DNA from: Candidatus Pantoea floridensis
GTDB taxonomy: Bacteria; Pseudomonadota; Gammaproteobacteria; Enterobacterales; Enterobacteriaceae
DNA: 64,000 nucleotides
Assembly: GCF_900215435.1 (NCBI RefSeq)
Contig: NZ_OCMY01000001.1
Location: 1,240,001-1,304,000 of the forward strand
Reading direction: 5' to 3'
The notes under the pieces are model-generated. The model was given only the letters and a program-made list of their open reading frames with translations. It was not told where the DNA came from and did not search any database. This document shows, piece by piece, positions 36,893 through 45,017 of the stretch; the first letter of the stretch is position 1; each line of letters starts with the position of its first letter. Made by a program: the position numbers and the translations under genes.

Positions 36893-37672
36893 ATGAATGT
36901 ACTGATTGTGTATGCCCATCCGGAACCGCACTCACTTAGCGGTTCACTTAAAGATTTTGCGGTACAACATCTGCAGCACGCTGGACATCAGGTGCAGGTT
37001 TCCGATCTCTATGCCATGCAGTGGAAAGCGCAGCTCGACGCCAGTGATACGCACGCCCCGCTGGTCGGCAGTCATTATGATGCCACTGTGGATTCACGCT
37101 TCGCCTACGATCATCAATTGCAAGCTGCGGATATCGCCGCCGAGCAGGAAAAACTGCGCTGGGCCGACACGGTGATCTTCCAGTTTCCGCTGTGGTGGTT
37201 TTCCATGCCGGCCATCATGAAAGGTTGGTTTGATCGTGTTTACGCTAACGGCTTTGCCTACGGCGTGGGCGAGCACAACGATCAGCATTGGGGCGATCGT
37301 TACGGTGAAGGCAATCTCAGCGGCAAACGCGCCATGCTCGTGGTGACGACCGGCGGCTGGGAATCGCACTACAGCCCGCGCGGCATTAATGGCCCGATAG
37401 ACGCGTTATTGTTCCCCATCCATCATGGCATGCTGTTTTATCCTGGCTTTAGCGTGCTGCCACCGCTGGTTTTCTATCGGGTGCAGAAATCAGCGCAGGA
37501 GCGTTTTGCCGGCTGGTGCGATGCGCTAGCAACGCGTTTAGATACGTTGGCCGAAACGGCACCGATTGCCTATCGTCAGCAGAACGGCGGCGATTATGCG
37601 ATACCTGCGCTGACGTTAAAGGATGAATTTGCGCCGGAAGAGCGCGGTTTTGATGTGCATGTGAAGAAGTGA
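36893..37672 (+). CDS. NAD(P)H-dependent flavin oxidoreductase (NQO1/MdaB-like)
   Basis: A 259-residue flavodoxin-fold quinone reductase. It shows VLIVYAHPEPHSLSGSL (FMN/FAD phosphate loop), FQFPLWWFSMPAIMKGWFDRV and VTTGGWESHYSPRGING, typical of the KefF/MdaB/NQO1 family. It reduces quinones by two electrons and protects against electrophiles. The divergent LysR gene probably regulates it. Confidence 0.87.
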   Translation: MNVLIVYAHPEPHSLSGSLKDFAVQHLQHAGHQVQVSDLYAMQWKAQLDASDTHAPLVGSHYDATVDSRFAYDHQLQAADIAAEQEKLRWADTVIFQFPLWWFSMPAIMKGWFDRVYANGFAYGVGEHNDQHWGDRYGEGNLSGKRAMLVVTTGGWESHYSPRGINGPIDALLFPIHHGMLFYPGFSVLPPLVFYRVQKSAQERFAGWCDALATRLDTLAETAPIAYRQQNGGDYAIPALTLKDEFAPEERGFDVHVKK

Positions 37673-37679
37673 ACTGCGG

Positions 37680-37706
37680 CAGGCTCTGCGGTGAGCCTGT
37701 CTTTAT
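37680..37706 (+). terminator. Intrinsic terminator after the oxidoreductase gene
   Basis: CAGGCTC (37680-37686) pairs with GAGCCTG (37693-37699), followed by TCTTTATT. It overlaps the stop codon of the convergent DUF1493 gene. Confidence 0.75.
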
Positions 37707-38032
37707 TCGTACAACCAGCGCCCCACTTTTGCCGATTCAATTAACATTCCCAGCGTAAAATCAGGCACCACCGGCACGTCGCGCTTAGTGAACGGGTTGA
37801 GAATTTGCACCAGCGAAGGCTCAGCGGGATAGTAAGTTTCGATGACAAACTCTCCGCGCTCTACGCTGAATTCGTTGAAGAATTCGTCCATCAGAGCAGC
37901 GGCTTCCTCGCGCTCAAAGTTGAGATCGCTATCAATATCAATCTGCGGTGTCAGCGTCTTTTGCTTAAACAGGTAGACGCCGTCGTAACGTCGCACCAGC
38001 TCGTAGATACGCTGCTCGATTTCATCTGTCAT
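37703..38032 (-). CDS. DUF1493 family protein
   Basis: A 109-residue acidic cytoplasmic protein with the DUF1493 pattern: IDIDSDLNFEREEAAALMDEFF, an aromatic FVIETYYP strand and LTLGMLIESAKVGRW-type C-terminus. Members occur in enterobacterial accessory regions, often near toxin or secretion loci, but their role is unknown. It lies on the same side of leuX as an orphan immunity gene. Confidence 0.75.
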   Translation of the reverse strand: MTDEIEQRIYELVRRYDGVYLFKQKTLTPQIDIDSDLNFEREEAAALMDEFFNEFSVERGEFVIETYYPAEPSLVQILNPFTKRDVPVVPDFTLGMLIESAKVGRWLYE

Positions 38033-38345
38033 AGCCTCTGCACCTCCACTGATTCACCGGAGCGCCATTCTGCCATGCAAACTTGTCAGCAGGATGAAAA
38101 AAAAGTTCAAACAGAGAATTTTGAGACAAAGGGAGAAATATCGGAGCGAAGCGGGGTTTTTACAACGTCCATAACAGGCGTCTGGATAGGATCAACGCGT
38201 ATCGCCAGCGGCCTACGCTTATATCTAAAATGCAGTGTTTAGTGGAGTTGATAGCGATTTATAACCTGCTGCGCCACGAATTTTTATCGTTGATTCAATC
38301 CCTGCCAGAGATCGTCTGAAGAATGTGCAATCGCTGGCACTTCAT
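38033..38345. other. Intergenic region without a gene
   Basis: These 313 bases, between the DUF1493 and CdiI-like genes, contain AT-rich DNA with an A-rich run near 38090-38150. I found no convincing gene, RNA or repeat. Confidence 0.5.
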
Positions 38346-38639
38346 CTAATTACTCAACGCAATAATGACGTTCTCGAGAAAAATTCGTGCAGTAAACCCC
38401 CATGCTGTGGGTGAGAACTCCCCCTCAGCAAGGTTAGAAAAAACCAGATTGAGTTCGTTTTCATCCGGACAGGATTCTAACAATTGATGTGCTTCGCGAA
38501 TGGTTTCCTGAATAGCTTTGGTATTTTCTGCGTTTTTGTAGGCGGCTAATATTTCATAAAAATCTTCACCAAATAAATCATAATCCTGACCAAAAAAGAC
38601 CCGCACCAAAACGCCAAGATGATCGAAATTTGTATTCAT
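38346..38639 (-). CDS. Orphan CdiI-like contact-dependent inhibition immunity protein
   Basis: A 97-residue acidic protein (MNTNFDHLGVLVRVFFGQDY) resembling the CdiI_2 immunity family: an N-terminal LxxYFGQD-type segment, an EIL-AAY helix and a C-terminal helix. GGGGAT precedes the ATG at 38639. The DNA is AT-rich. Immunity genes normally follow a CdiA or Rhs toxin tip, but the 540 bases upstream encode none, so it looks like an orphan left by recombination near tRNA leuX. The family assignment is moderate. Confidence 0.6.
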   Translation of the reverse strand: MNTNFDHLGVLVRVFFGQDYDLFGEDFYEILAAYKNAENTKAIQETIREAHQLLESCPDENELNLVFSNLAEGEFSPTAWGFTARIFLENVIIALSN

Positions 38640-39138
38640 ATGATCCCCTATTTTATTATCGGGTATGCTGTGAGGACGCAGCAAAAAGAAGATGGTAGGT
38701 TAAACGCAGAGGTGCCTGATGACGTCACATATGACTCGGATGGTAAACGGCGCCGTACGCCCGGCGTAGCCGGTTTCGGACCTGTATATTCTGCAATCCC
38801 ATCCCTCGCCCTGATTAACCTAACCCAGCTACCAACGATGAAGAAGTTTATGTAACCCCTTTTACCCCGGTGAGCGGGCTTTACGGCGCTTGCGACGTGA
38901 AGGGCGTGATTTCCGGGGCCTTGGCGGCGGCAGCTTGCTGCTGACGCTTAGGGGGGTGTTAATCATAACTTTCAGCGACAGTCACTGAACTTAACACGGT
39001 AGCTGTTGGTACAAGCATTATCGAACCAAAAATACCATCATCTGCACCAAAACCTGTTGGTAGATGTACGTTGATGTCGGTTGACCTTAAGAGAGTTAAT
39101 ATAGTGGGAAAGATAGGTAAATACTGGATTTCAGGCAC
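38640..39138. other. Gene-poor DNA beside tRNA-Leu (island remnant?)
   Basis: No complete gene is convincing here. On the minus strand one short frame ends PEITPFTSQAP near 38878, and another reads VHLPTGFGADDGIFGS ending near 38959. Both lack starts and look like fragments. Base composition changes abruptly: a GC-rich block at 38860-38950 is flanked by AT-rich DNA. The position at the 3' side of leuX fits a decayed island. Confidence 0.4.
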
Positions 39139-39162
39139 AAAAAAAGCCGCTCGTAAGCGACT
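39139..39162 (-). terminator. Intrinsic terminator of tRNA-Leu(CAA)
   Basis: Read on the minus strand, AGTCGCT-TACG-AGCGGCT is followed by TTTTTT. The stem is seven pairs with one G-U. It lies about 20 bases after the tRNA CCA end. Confidence 0.85.
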
Positions 39163-39180
39163 TAATTTTGCATCAATCGA

Positions 39181-39265
39181 TGGTGCCGAAGGTCGGACTC
39201 GAACCGACATGTATCTCTACGGTTGATTTTGAATCAACTGCGTCTACCGATTTCGCCACTTCGGC
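39181..39265 (-). tRNA. leuX: tRNA-Leu (CAA)
   Basis: An 85-base class II tRNA. The anticodon stem GTTGA/TCAAC encloses the loop TTCAAAA, giving anticodon CAA. GGTTCGAGTCC forms the T-arm and CCA is encoded. It closely matches E. coli leuX, a well-known integration site for genomic islands. Confidence 0.97.
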
Positions 39266-39292
39266 ACTGAAGGGATGCGGAAAACGTTGGGG

Positions 39293-39320
39293 ATTATACC
39301 GTTACGCGCAAAGTGCGCAA
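39293..39320 (-). promoter_or_regulatory. Promoter of tRNA-Leu(CAA)
   Basis: On the minus strand, TTGCGC (-35, 39320-39315) and a perfect TATAAT (-10, 39298-39293) are 16 bases apart. The -10 is 28 bases from the mature tRNA 5' end. The remaining DNA to 39565 holds only leader sequence for yjjA. Confidence 0.75.
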
Positions 39321-39565
39321 CTGGAATCGTTGCTGATGTGCGCTAAGCGTTGAAAAAATCAGCATTCCGCGCTCAACTGCCTGTAAAATCATCAATCGAG
39401 CATGAGTTTTACCTCGCTCTTCCACTCCTACCCGTTTCAATGCCCGATAAAACCAAGAACTGTCTCATTCTCCTGTTATCCGTCGTGCTCTCAGGAACTT
39501 TCTTAAAGCAAACCTCTCTTAACCAAAACTGACGCAGTCAGAACATAAAAGACAACGAGGTTGAG

Positions 39566-40075
39566 ATGAAATTACAACGCATGATTTGGGGATGTGGCAT
39601 CGCGGCAGCACTGGTTGCGGGGAGTGCATCGGCGGCGAGTTGGCAGGATCAGCTAAGCAGCGCGGCATCACAGCTTTCGCAGCAGAATAGCAGCACCGCG
39701 GGTAGCGCTAACGCGCAGAACGGTGGGCTGTCGCTCTCTTCTGTTACGGGCCTGCTGAACGGCGGCGATAAAGCAGTGAGCGCCAATAGCATGACTAACG
39801 CTGCGGGCGTGATGTCCTATTGCGTGCAGCATAACGTGGTGGATAACAACGTGACGTCGGTGAAGGATCAGGTGCTGAGCAAGCTCGGCTTAAGCAGCCC
39901 TGCCGCGCAAGCGCAGAAAACCGATTATCAGCAGGGTGTACAAGGTTTGCTGAATACCGGCAACGGCCAGCAGCTGAATCTGCAAAGTCTGAGCAGCTCA
40001 CCGATGGGCGAGAAGCTGAAAACCAAAGCCTGCGATGTGGTGCTGAAGCAGGGTAAAAAATATATCGGCATGTAA
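39566..40075 (+). CDS. yjjA: DUF2501 secreted protein YjjA
   Basis: A 169-residue exported protein matching E. coli YjjA (DUF2501). The signal peptide ends in GSASAASW (about residue 23). The mature part is Ser/Gln/Ala-rich, with conserved cysteines in MSYCVQHNVV and KTKACDVVLKQG that may form a disulfide. The function is unknown. In E. coli it neighbours opgB and dnaTC; here it follows leuX. Confidence 0.88.
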   Translation: MKLQRMIWGCGIAAALVAGSASAASWQDQLSSAASQLSQQNSSTAGSANAQNGGLSLSSVTGLLNGGDKAVSANSMTNAAGVMSYCVQHNVVDNNVTSVKDQVLSKLGLSSPAAQAQKTDYQQGVQGLLNTGNGQQLNLQSLSSSPMGEKLKTKACDVVLKQGKKYIGM

Positions 40076-40090
40076 GGACGCGCCGGTATC

Positions 40091-40122
40091 AAGGCGCGAG
40101 CTGTCCCTCGCGCCTTTTCTTT
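40091..40122 (+). terminator. Intrinsic terminator after yjjA
   Basis: GGCGCGAG (40093-40100) pairs with CTCGCGCC (40107-40114), followed by TTTTCTTT. It abuts the end of the convergent MocR-type gene. Confidence 0.87.
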
Positions 40123-41497
40123 ATTTAAACGCTTCTCGCGTTTCGCGCGCCGTTCTTTGCAACAGCGCGAATGCCTGCTCTGGCGAGCGAATATTGGTGT
40201 AACCAATCACTAATCCATAGCGCTTCTGCGTCTGCATATACCAGCCGGAAAGCGGCAGTACGCGGAGTTGATGCCGCTGCCAGATCTCTGCCAACGCTTT
40301 GTCCTGCGTACCGCGACGCAAAAAGGCGACAATGTGCATGCCACCATCCGTGAGTTCGAAATCAAACATTTCCGGAAAGCATTGCTGTAGTGCATCCAGC
40401 ATCATGCGGCGTCGCTGCTGATACAGAATGCGCATCTTCTTAATATGACGATAAAAGTGACCTTCGCTGAGGAACTGCGCCAGAATCTTTTGCGGCAGCA
40501 GCGACATGCCGGTTTCAAGGATTTCACCTAACTCGTTGAAACGCCCAATGGTCTCTTTCGGCATCACCAGATAGCCAACGCGCATCGCTGGCATCATGGT
40601 TTTGCTGAAGGTGCCGGTGTAAATCACGCGATCGTGTACATCCAGGCTTTTCATCGCCGGAATCACTTTGCGCGTGTAATGAAACTCGCCATCGTAATCA
40701 TCTTCAATAATCCAGCTGTCGTTCTGGTGTGCCCACTCCAGCAGCTGATGTTTGCGGGGCAGCGATAAAGTGACCGCCAGCGGACTGTGATGCGTAGGCG
40801 TCACGATGGAGAAACGTGCATCCGGGTGATAGCGCAGCAGATAATCAACATCCATACCCTGGCGATCGACTGGCACATAATGCAGATTTGGGGCGATGCG
40901 CTTCAGTAATTTTTGGCCAAAGAAGTAGCCAGGATCTTCAAACAGCACTTTATCGCTCGGCTGCGCCAGCACAGCCAGAATCAGTCGCAGGTTGGCGCGA
41001 TAGCCGCTGGTGATAAAGATCTGTTCCGGCTGGCAGTTGAGCCCGCGAGAAATACTCAGATAGCTGGCGATCGCCTCGCGCAGCGGCTGATAACCCATGA
41101 CCGGTGGCAAGATCATCTCCTCTGGTCGCAGCGTACGTGCAGCCTTGCCGGAAATAAGCAGCCACTTCTTGTGCGGAAATTCATCCAGAGCAGGAATGCC
41201 AAGTCGCAGTTCACCTTTGCTCTCACGCGGAGAATTTTCGCTGGCCGGTGGCGCGGAAACGGCTGCTTTTTCCGACGCCGTAGCCAGAAGCAGCTGTGGA
41301 TTGACGCATGTGCCCTTCGCACCCTGGCTGACGAAATATCCTTCGCCGATGAGGATTTCATAGGCGGCTTCTACCGTTTTGCGCGCTACCTGCAGTTCAC
41401 TCGCCAGCGTACGAATGGCTGGCACACGATCTCCCGGCTTTAACCGCCCTTCAAGAATGTGCTGACGATACCGCGCATAAATTTCTTTGTATCCCAC
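40121..41497 (-). CDS. MocR-family regulator (PdxR-like)
   Basis: A 458-residue GntR-aminotransferase fusion. The winged helix (RLKPGDRVPAIRTLASELQVARKTVEAAYE) is followed by a fold-type I aminotransferase domain with IIEDDYDGEF and the PLP lysine in TFSKTMMPAMR. It is divergent from an AhpD-like gene 127 bases away, which is the expected target. Confidence 0.9.
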   Translation of the reverse strand: MGYKEIYARYRQHILEGRLKPGDRVPAIRTLASELQVARKTVEAAYEILIGEGYFVSQGAKGTCVNPQLLLATASEKAAVSAPPASENSPRESKGELRLGIPALDEFPHKKWLLISGKAARTLRPEEMILPPVMGYQPLREAIASYLSISRGLNCQPEQIFITSGYRANLRLILAVLAQPSDKVLFEDPGYFFGQKLLKRIAPNLHYVPVDRQGMDVDYLLRYHPDARFSIVTPTHHSPLAVTLSLPRKHQLLEWAHQNDSWIIEDDYDGEFHYTRKVIPAMKSLDVHDRVIYTGTFSKTMMPAMRVGYLVMPKETIGRFNELGEILETGMSLLPQKILAQFLSEGHFYRHIKKMRILYQQRRRMMLDALQQCFPEMFDFELTDGGMHIVAFLRRGTQDKALAEIWQRHQLRVLPLSGWYMQTQKRYGLVIGYTNIRSPEQAFALLQRTARETREAFK

Positions 41498-41624
41498 GCT
41501 ATGTCCTACCTATTTTAACGGTTTTTGGCCCTTTTAGCTCAGACATAGAAGTTTATGATGTCCCCTATCAACCACGCAATGCGTGGCGAGCTATTAAACG
41601 TTTATTCTGCAAGAGGAAAGCAAC

Positions 41625-42104
41625 ATGACATCGCGCGTTAATCACTTCAAAACCGTACCTGCTTTAGTTAAAGCCATGTCCGAACTCTCAACGGCTGTCG
41701 GCAACACATCGCTGGAAGCCTCACTGAAACATCTGGTCGATCTGCGCGCTTCGCAGCTCAACCAGTGCGCCTTTTGTGTGGATATGCATGTAAAAGAGGC
41801 CAAACTGCACGGCGAGCGCGAACTGCGTTTGCATCATGTGGCTATCTGGCGCGAATCTCCGCTGTTTACCGCCAAAGAGAAAGCGGCGCTGGCGCTGACC
41901 GAAGCGCTTACGCGTCCGGGCGACCACGGCATTGAGGATGCGTTATATAGCGAAGTGCGCGAGCACTTCTCTGAAGTCGAAACCAGTGAACTAACATTCT
42001 GCATCGCCACTATCAATACCTGGAATCGCCTGATGGTGCTTTCACGCATGACTCCCGGCGCATTTGATAGCGCGTATGGCCTGGATCGCGCTGATTTGCG
42101 TTAA
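41625..42104 (+). CDS. Carboxymuconolactone decarboxylase/AhpD-like protein
   Basis: A 159-residue alkylhydroperoxidase-D-like protein. The redox motif is Cys48-x-x-Cys51 with His55 (QCAFCVDMH), followed by the helix EARLHGE-type segment. Such proteins reduce peroxides or act as decarboxylases. AGAGGAAAG precedes the ATG. It is probably controlled by the divergent MocR regulator. Confidence 0.88.
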   Translation: MTSRVNHFKTVPALVKAMSELSTAVGNTSLEASLKHLVDLRASQLNQCAFCVDMHVKEAKLHGERELRLHHVAIWRESPLFTAKEKAALALTEALTRPGDHGIEDALYSEVREHFSEVETSELTFCIATINTWNRLMVLSRMTPGAFDSAYGLDRADLR

Positions 42105-42110
42105 TTTTTA

Positions 42111-42136
42111 CCACCCGCAGTGCAAGCTGCGGGTGG
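42111..42136. terminator. Hairpin after the AhpD-like gene
   Basis: CCACCCGCAG (42111-42120) and CTGCGGGTGG (42127-42136) form a perfect 10-base-pair stem with a 6-base loop. No U-run follows on the plus strand. It separates the AhpD-like gene from the next unit. Confidence 0.55.
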
Positions 42137-42199
42137 CACCATGTTCATCTGCGCTGTCGGAGGCTATAGTGGGTTTTTGCACCACATAGGACAGCGCAC

Positions 42200-42835
42200 A
42201 TGAAAGGCATCAACATTGCGATTTACTTCGATCCCGACCAGATTCACATCTGCGTTCACCAGCAGGATGACAGCTATCTCAGCCAAACTTTCATTTACGA
42301 CGACAGCGTAATTGAAGAGATTTATCAATGGCTGGAGCAGTTCACACCGAATCGCACCCACATTTGCCTGATTGAGCACGATACCGCTGATGTCCTCGCC
42401 GATGAACTGGTGGATAACGGTTATCACGTCCATCAGGTGACGCAACACGATCTCCTCACCTGGTTCGCCAACGAGCCACCCGCCGAGCCCGACGGATCCC
42501 CGGTACGCGCCCTGCTGCGCTATCTGCAAAACGAGCAGCCGTCAGAATATCAGTCCCGCACGCCGCAGATTGAGGCGCTGATGGATTTGCTGGATGAGTT
42601 GGACGATCTTGAAGGTGTCGATGAAGTCGAAGATGAAGACAATCTGCCGGATGATGTACTGCGCCTGATGAAACAGAAGAAGATCACTGCGCAAGACGCG
42701 GCGCAGCGATTGCTGCCGGATGTGAATGAGCGTATTCGCGAGCACTTAATCAACTATCCCGAACTGATGACGCCCGAACTGCTGGAGGATTTCTTCCCCG
42801 AGCTGATCGAAGCGCTGGATACGCCGAAGCACTGA
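42200..42835 (+). CDS. IS110-like DEDD-domain protein, probably domesticated
   Basis: A 211-residue acidic protein whose first ~130 residues align by eye with the RuvC-like N-terminal domain of IS110-family transposases. Asp11 follows the first strand. Glu59 sits in HICLIEHDTADVLADEL, where IS110 has CLEATG. Then comes NGYHVHQVTQHDLLTWF, where IS110 has AGHxVxVVNPxxIxxF. Asp98 occupies the third acidic position, but the fourth is Pro101 in place of Asp (DGSPVRALLRY against DRIDARLLARY). The IS110 C-terminal serine domain is absent; instead there is an acidic stretch (residues 132-152) and a helical tail. AGGA precedes the ATG and codon use is normal. It is unlikely to transpose; the role is unknown. 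Confidence 0.6.
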   Translation: MKGINIAIYFDPDQIHICVHQQDDSYLSQTFIYDDSVIEEIYQWLEQFTPNRTHICLIEHDTADVLADELVDNGYHVHQVTQHDLLTWFANEPPAEPDGSPVRALLRYLQNEQPSEYQSRTPQIEALMDLLDELDDLEGVDEVEDEDNLPDDVLRLMKQKKITAQDAAQRLLPDVNERIREHLINYPELMTPELLEDFFPELIEALDTPKH

Positions 42836-42881
42836 TATTCGGTATTTCGGTACGCAGAGATTTCTCTGCAGATCCCTCCCT

Positions 42882-42981
42882 GGTCGCCATAAATGGCGCC
42901 CCTACGTTGTTGGATTGCCGTTTAGAGCGGCCGTGCATAATTGGATCGCCGTTATTGTAGGGTCGCCATTTATGGCGACCT
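42882..42981. repeat. REP-like palindrome cluster
   Basis: GGTCGCCAT-AA-ATGGCGCCCCTACG is followed by two decayed units and then GTAG-GGTCGCCAT-TT-ATGGCGACC. It fills most of the gap before marC and ends 20 bases before its start. Confidence 0.83.
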
Positions 42982-43000
42982 GGAAATTTGAGGAATTTTC

Positions 43001-43678
43001 ATGCTGGAGCTTTTTAAAGCCATCGGGCTGGGATTGGTGGTGATTTTGCCGCTGGCCAATCCGCTCACCACCGTTGCGCTGTTTCTTGGCCTTGCAGGCG
43101 ATATGAATTTTCAGGAGCGTAATCGCCAGGCGATGCAGGCCTCGATCTACGTATTCCTGATCATGATGGTGGCGTGGTACGCCGGCAGTGCGGTGTTGCA
43201 CACGTTTGGTATCTCGATTCCCGGCTTGCGTATGGCGGGCGGGCTCATTGTGGCATTTATCGGTTTTCGCATGCTGTTTCCGGCGAAACCTGTTGGGCAT
43301 TCGGTTGAGGCCAAACACAAGCAGGATGAGCTGGACGCCACCGATAACACACGCGAAACCGTGAATATCGCCTTTGTGCCGCTGGCGATGCCGAGCACTG
43401 CGGGGCCAGGCACCATTGCGATGATCATCAGCTCGGCTTCCACGGTAAAAGCCGGCGTCGATTTTCCTGCGTGGGTGGTGGCGGTCGCGCCGGTGCTGAC
43501 GTTTCTGGCTGTGTCTGTGATTCTGTGGATTTCACTGCGCAGTTCTGGCGCCATTATGAAGCTGGTTGGTAAAGGTGGGATCGAGGCGATTTCACGTTTG
43601 ATGGGCTTTTTGCTGGTGTGTATGGGCGTGCAGTTCATCATTAACGGCGTGTTAGAAGTGATTCACACTTTCCATTAA
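43001..43678 (+). CDS. marC: MarC family inner-membrane protein
   Basis: A 225-residue protein with six predicted membrane helices. It matches E. coli MarC very closely: [20 protein letters not shown] at the start, then [21 protein letters not shown] and [25 protein letters not shown] precedes the ATG. MarC was once linked to multiple antibiotic resistance, but that was not confirmed and its function is open. No marRAB is adjacent. Confidence 0.92.
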   Translation: MLELFKAIGLGLVVILPLANPLTTVALFLGLAGDMNFQERNRQAMQASIYVFLIMMVAWYAGSAVLHTFGISIPGLRMAGGLIVAFIGFRMLFPAKPVGHSVEAKHKQDELDATDNTRETVNIAFVPLAMPSTAGPGTIAMIISSASTVKAGVDFPAWVVAVAPVLTFLAVSVILWISLRSSGAIMKLVGKGGIEAISRLMGFLLVCMGVQFIINGVLEVIHTFH

Positions 43679-43695
43679 ACCGTCTTATAAAACCA

Positions 43696-43750
43696 GGTCG
43701 CCATGAATGGCGCCCCTACAACCGCGTAGGGTGCGCATTCATACGCACCT
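43696..43750. repeat. REP-like palindrome pair
   Basis: GGTCGCCAT-GA-ATGGCGCCCCTAC faces GTAG-GGTGCGCAT-TC-ATACGCACC. It lies between the convergent marC and cytochrome c genes. Confidence 0.85.
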
Positions 43751-43762
43751 GGAATTACAATA

Positions 43763-45013
43763 TTACTTCAACGTCTTACGTACTTCCGCTACCTGATCTT
43801 TGGTCACTGCTGGCGCATGGTTGCTCCAGCCCTGACGAATGAAGGTCGCCAGTTTCGCCACTTGATCATCATCCAGACGCTTAGCAAAATCCGGCATCGC
43901 CAGGGTTGATGGTGCCTTCGCGGTCGATGGCTGCTGCGCACCGGCCAAAATGGTGTGGATCAAACCGCTTGGATCTTTAGCATTAACGATCGTCGCCTGA
44001 TCCAGCTCTGGGAAGATTCCCGGCGCGCCTTTACCGGTGACAAAGTGACACGCACCGCAGTTGTCGATGTACAAACGCTCCCCTTCTGACAAGCCTTTCG
44101 CCGCCGTCAGTTTCGCTTCTGTCGCCTGCTGCTGCTGCACGTTGTACGCCTGCAGCGACGGATTACCACCGAGGAACTTCAGATAGGCGGCAATCGCTTT
44201 TAGATCCGCATCCGTCATGTGCGAGCTGGAGTGCTCAATCACCGACTTCATCTCACCGCCTACCGCGGCCTTGTCGTTACGTCCGGTTTGCAGGTAATCG
44301 ACGATCTCCTGCTCGCTCCAGCGCGGCACACCGCGCAGCGACGGTACATCCCAGTTGTTCAGACTGCCACCGGCAAGGAACCGAACGTCGCCGCTATCCA
44401 GCGCTTTCTCGTTCATGCCGAGACCGCGCGGCGTGTGGCAGCTGCCGCAGTGGCCAAGGCTTTCGACGATATAAGCCCCGCGATTCACCTCTTCCGAAGC
44501 GCCGCCAATCGGCTGGAACGGTTTATCAGAGGTGAACGCCCAGTTCCAGAAGCGCATTCCCCAGCGCTGGCTGAACGGGAAGCTGAGATCGGTTTCCGGC
44601 GGCTGCTCGCTGCTCGGCTTCACGCCCTTCATAAAGTAGACGTAAAGCGCGTGCATATCGGCATCCGAGATTTTGGCGTAATCCGGATACGGCATCGCGG
44701 GATAAAGGCGTGAACCGTTCGGCAGCACGCCTTTGCGCACCGCGTCCGAGAACTGCTGCTCGCTATAGTTGCCGATACCGTGCGCTGTGTCCGGTGTGAT
44801 GTTGGTGGAGTAAATGGTGCCGAGATTCGACTCAATCGCCAAACCGCCGGCGTAATCCGCTTTGCCCGCCACGGTATGGCACGCCATACAGTCGCCGAGG
44901 CGCGACAGGTATTCACCCTGCTTGATCAATTGAGCGTCATCTTCCGCGTGAGCCTGCAGGACAAAGCTGCCCAGCAGCACGGCGTTGGCGATTAACAATG
45001 ATTTTAATTTCAT
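43763..45013 (-). CDS. Tri-haem cytochrome c subunit of a periplasmic dehydrogenase
   Basis: A 416-residue exported cytochrome with a signal peptide ending near AHAEDD and three CxxCH haem sites: CMACH (residues 42-46), CGSCH near 190 and CGACH near 320. It matches the membrane-anchored cytochrome subunit of gluconate 2-dehydrogenase/alcohol-dehydrogenase complexes, passing electrons to ubiquinone. It is the third gene of an operon, starting 4 bases after the flavoprotein stop codon. Confidence 0.9.
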   Translation of the reverse strand: MKLKSLLIANAVLLGSFVLQAHAEDDAQLIKQGEYLSRLGDCMACHTVAGKADYAGGLAIESNLGTIYSTNITPDTAHGIGNYSEQQFSDAVRKGVLPNGSRLYPAMPYPDYAKISDADMHALYVYFMKGVKPSSEQPPETDLSFPFSQRWGMRFWNWAFTSDKPFQPIGGASEEVNRGAYIVESLGHCGSCHTPRGLGMNEKALDSGDVRFLAGGSLNNWDVPSLRGVPRWSEQEIVDYLQTGRNDKAAVGGEMKSVIEHSSSHMTDADLKAIAAYLKFLGGNPSLQAYNVQQQQATEAKLTAAKGLSEGERLYIDNCGACHFVTGKGAPGIFPELDQATIVNAKDPSGLIHTILAGAQQPSTAKAPSTLAMPDFAKRLDDDQVAKLATFIRQGWSNHAPAVTKDQVAEVRKTLK

Positions 45014-45017
45014 GCGC

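Noticed and set aside
38619..38855. 78-codon plus-strand frame opposite the CdiI-like start
   Set aside because: It has no ribosome site, overlaps the start of the better-supported minus-strand gene, and shows no domain.
38959..39210. 83-codon minus-strand frame beginning inside tRNA-Leu(CAA)
   Set aside because: Its ATG lies in the tRNA gene and it runs through the tRNA terminator, so it cannot be a normal gene. Part of it may be a fragment of an older gene.
38033..39265. Attachment-site direct repeat of the leuX 3' end
   Set aside because: I looked for a second copy of the tRNA 3' end (GGTGCCGAAGG) on the island side and found none within the window.
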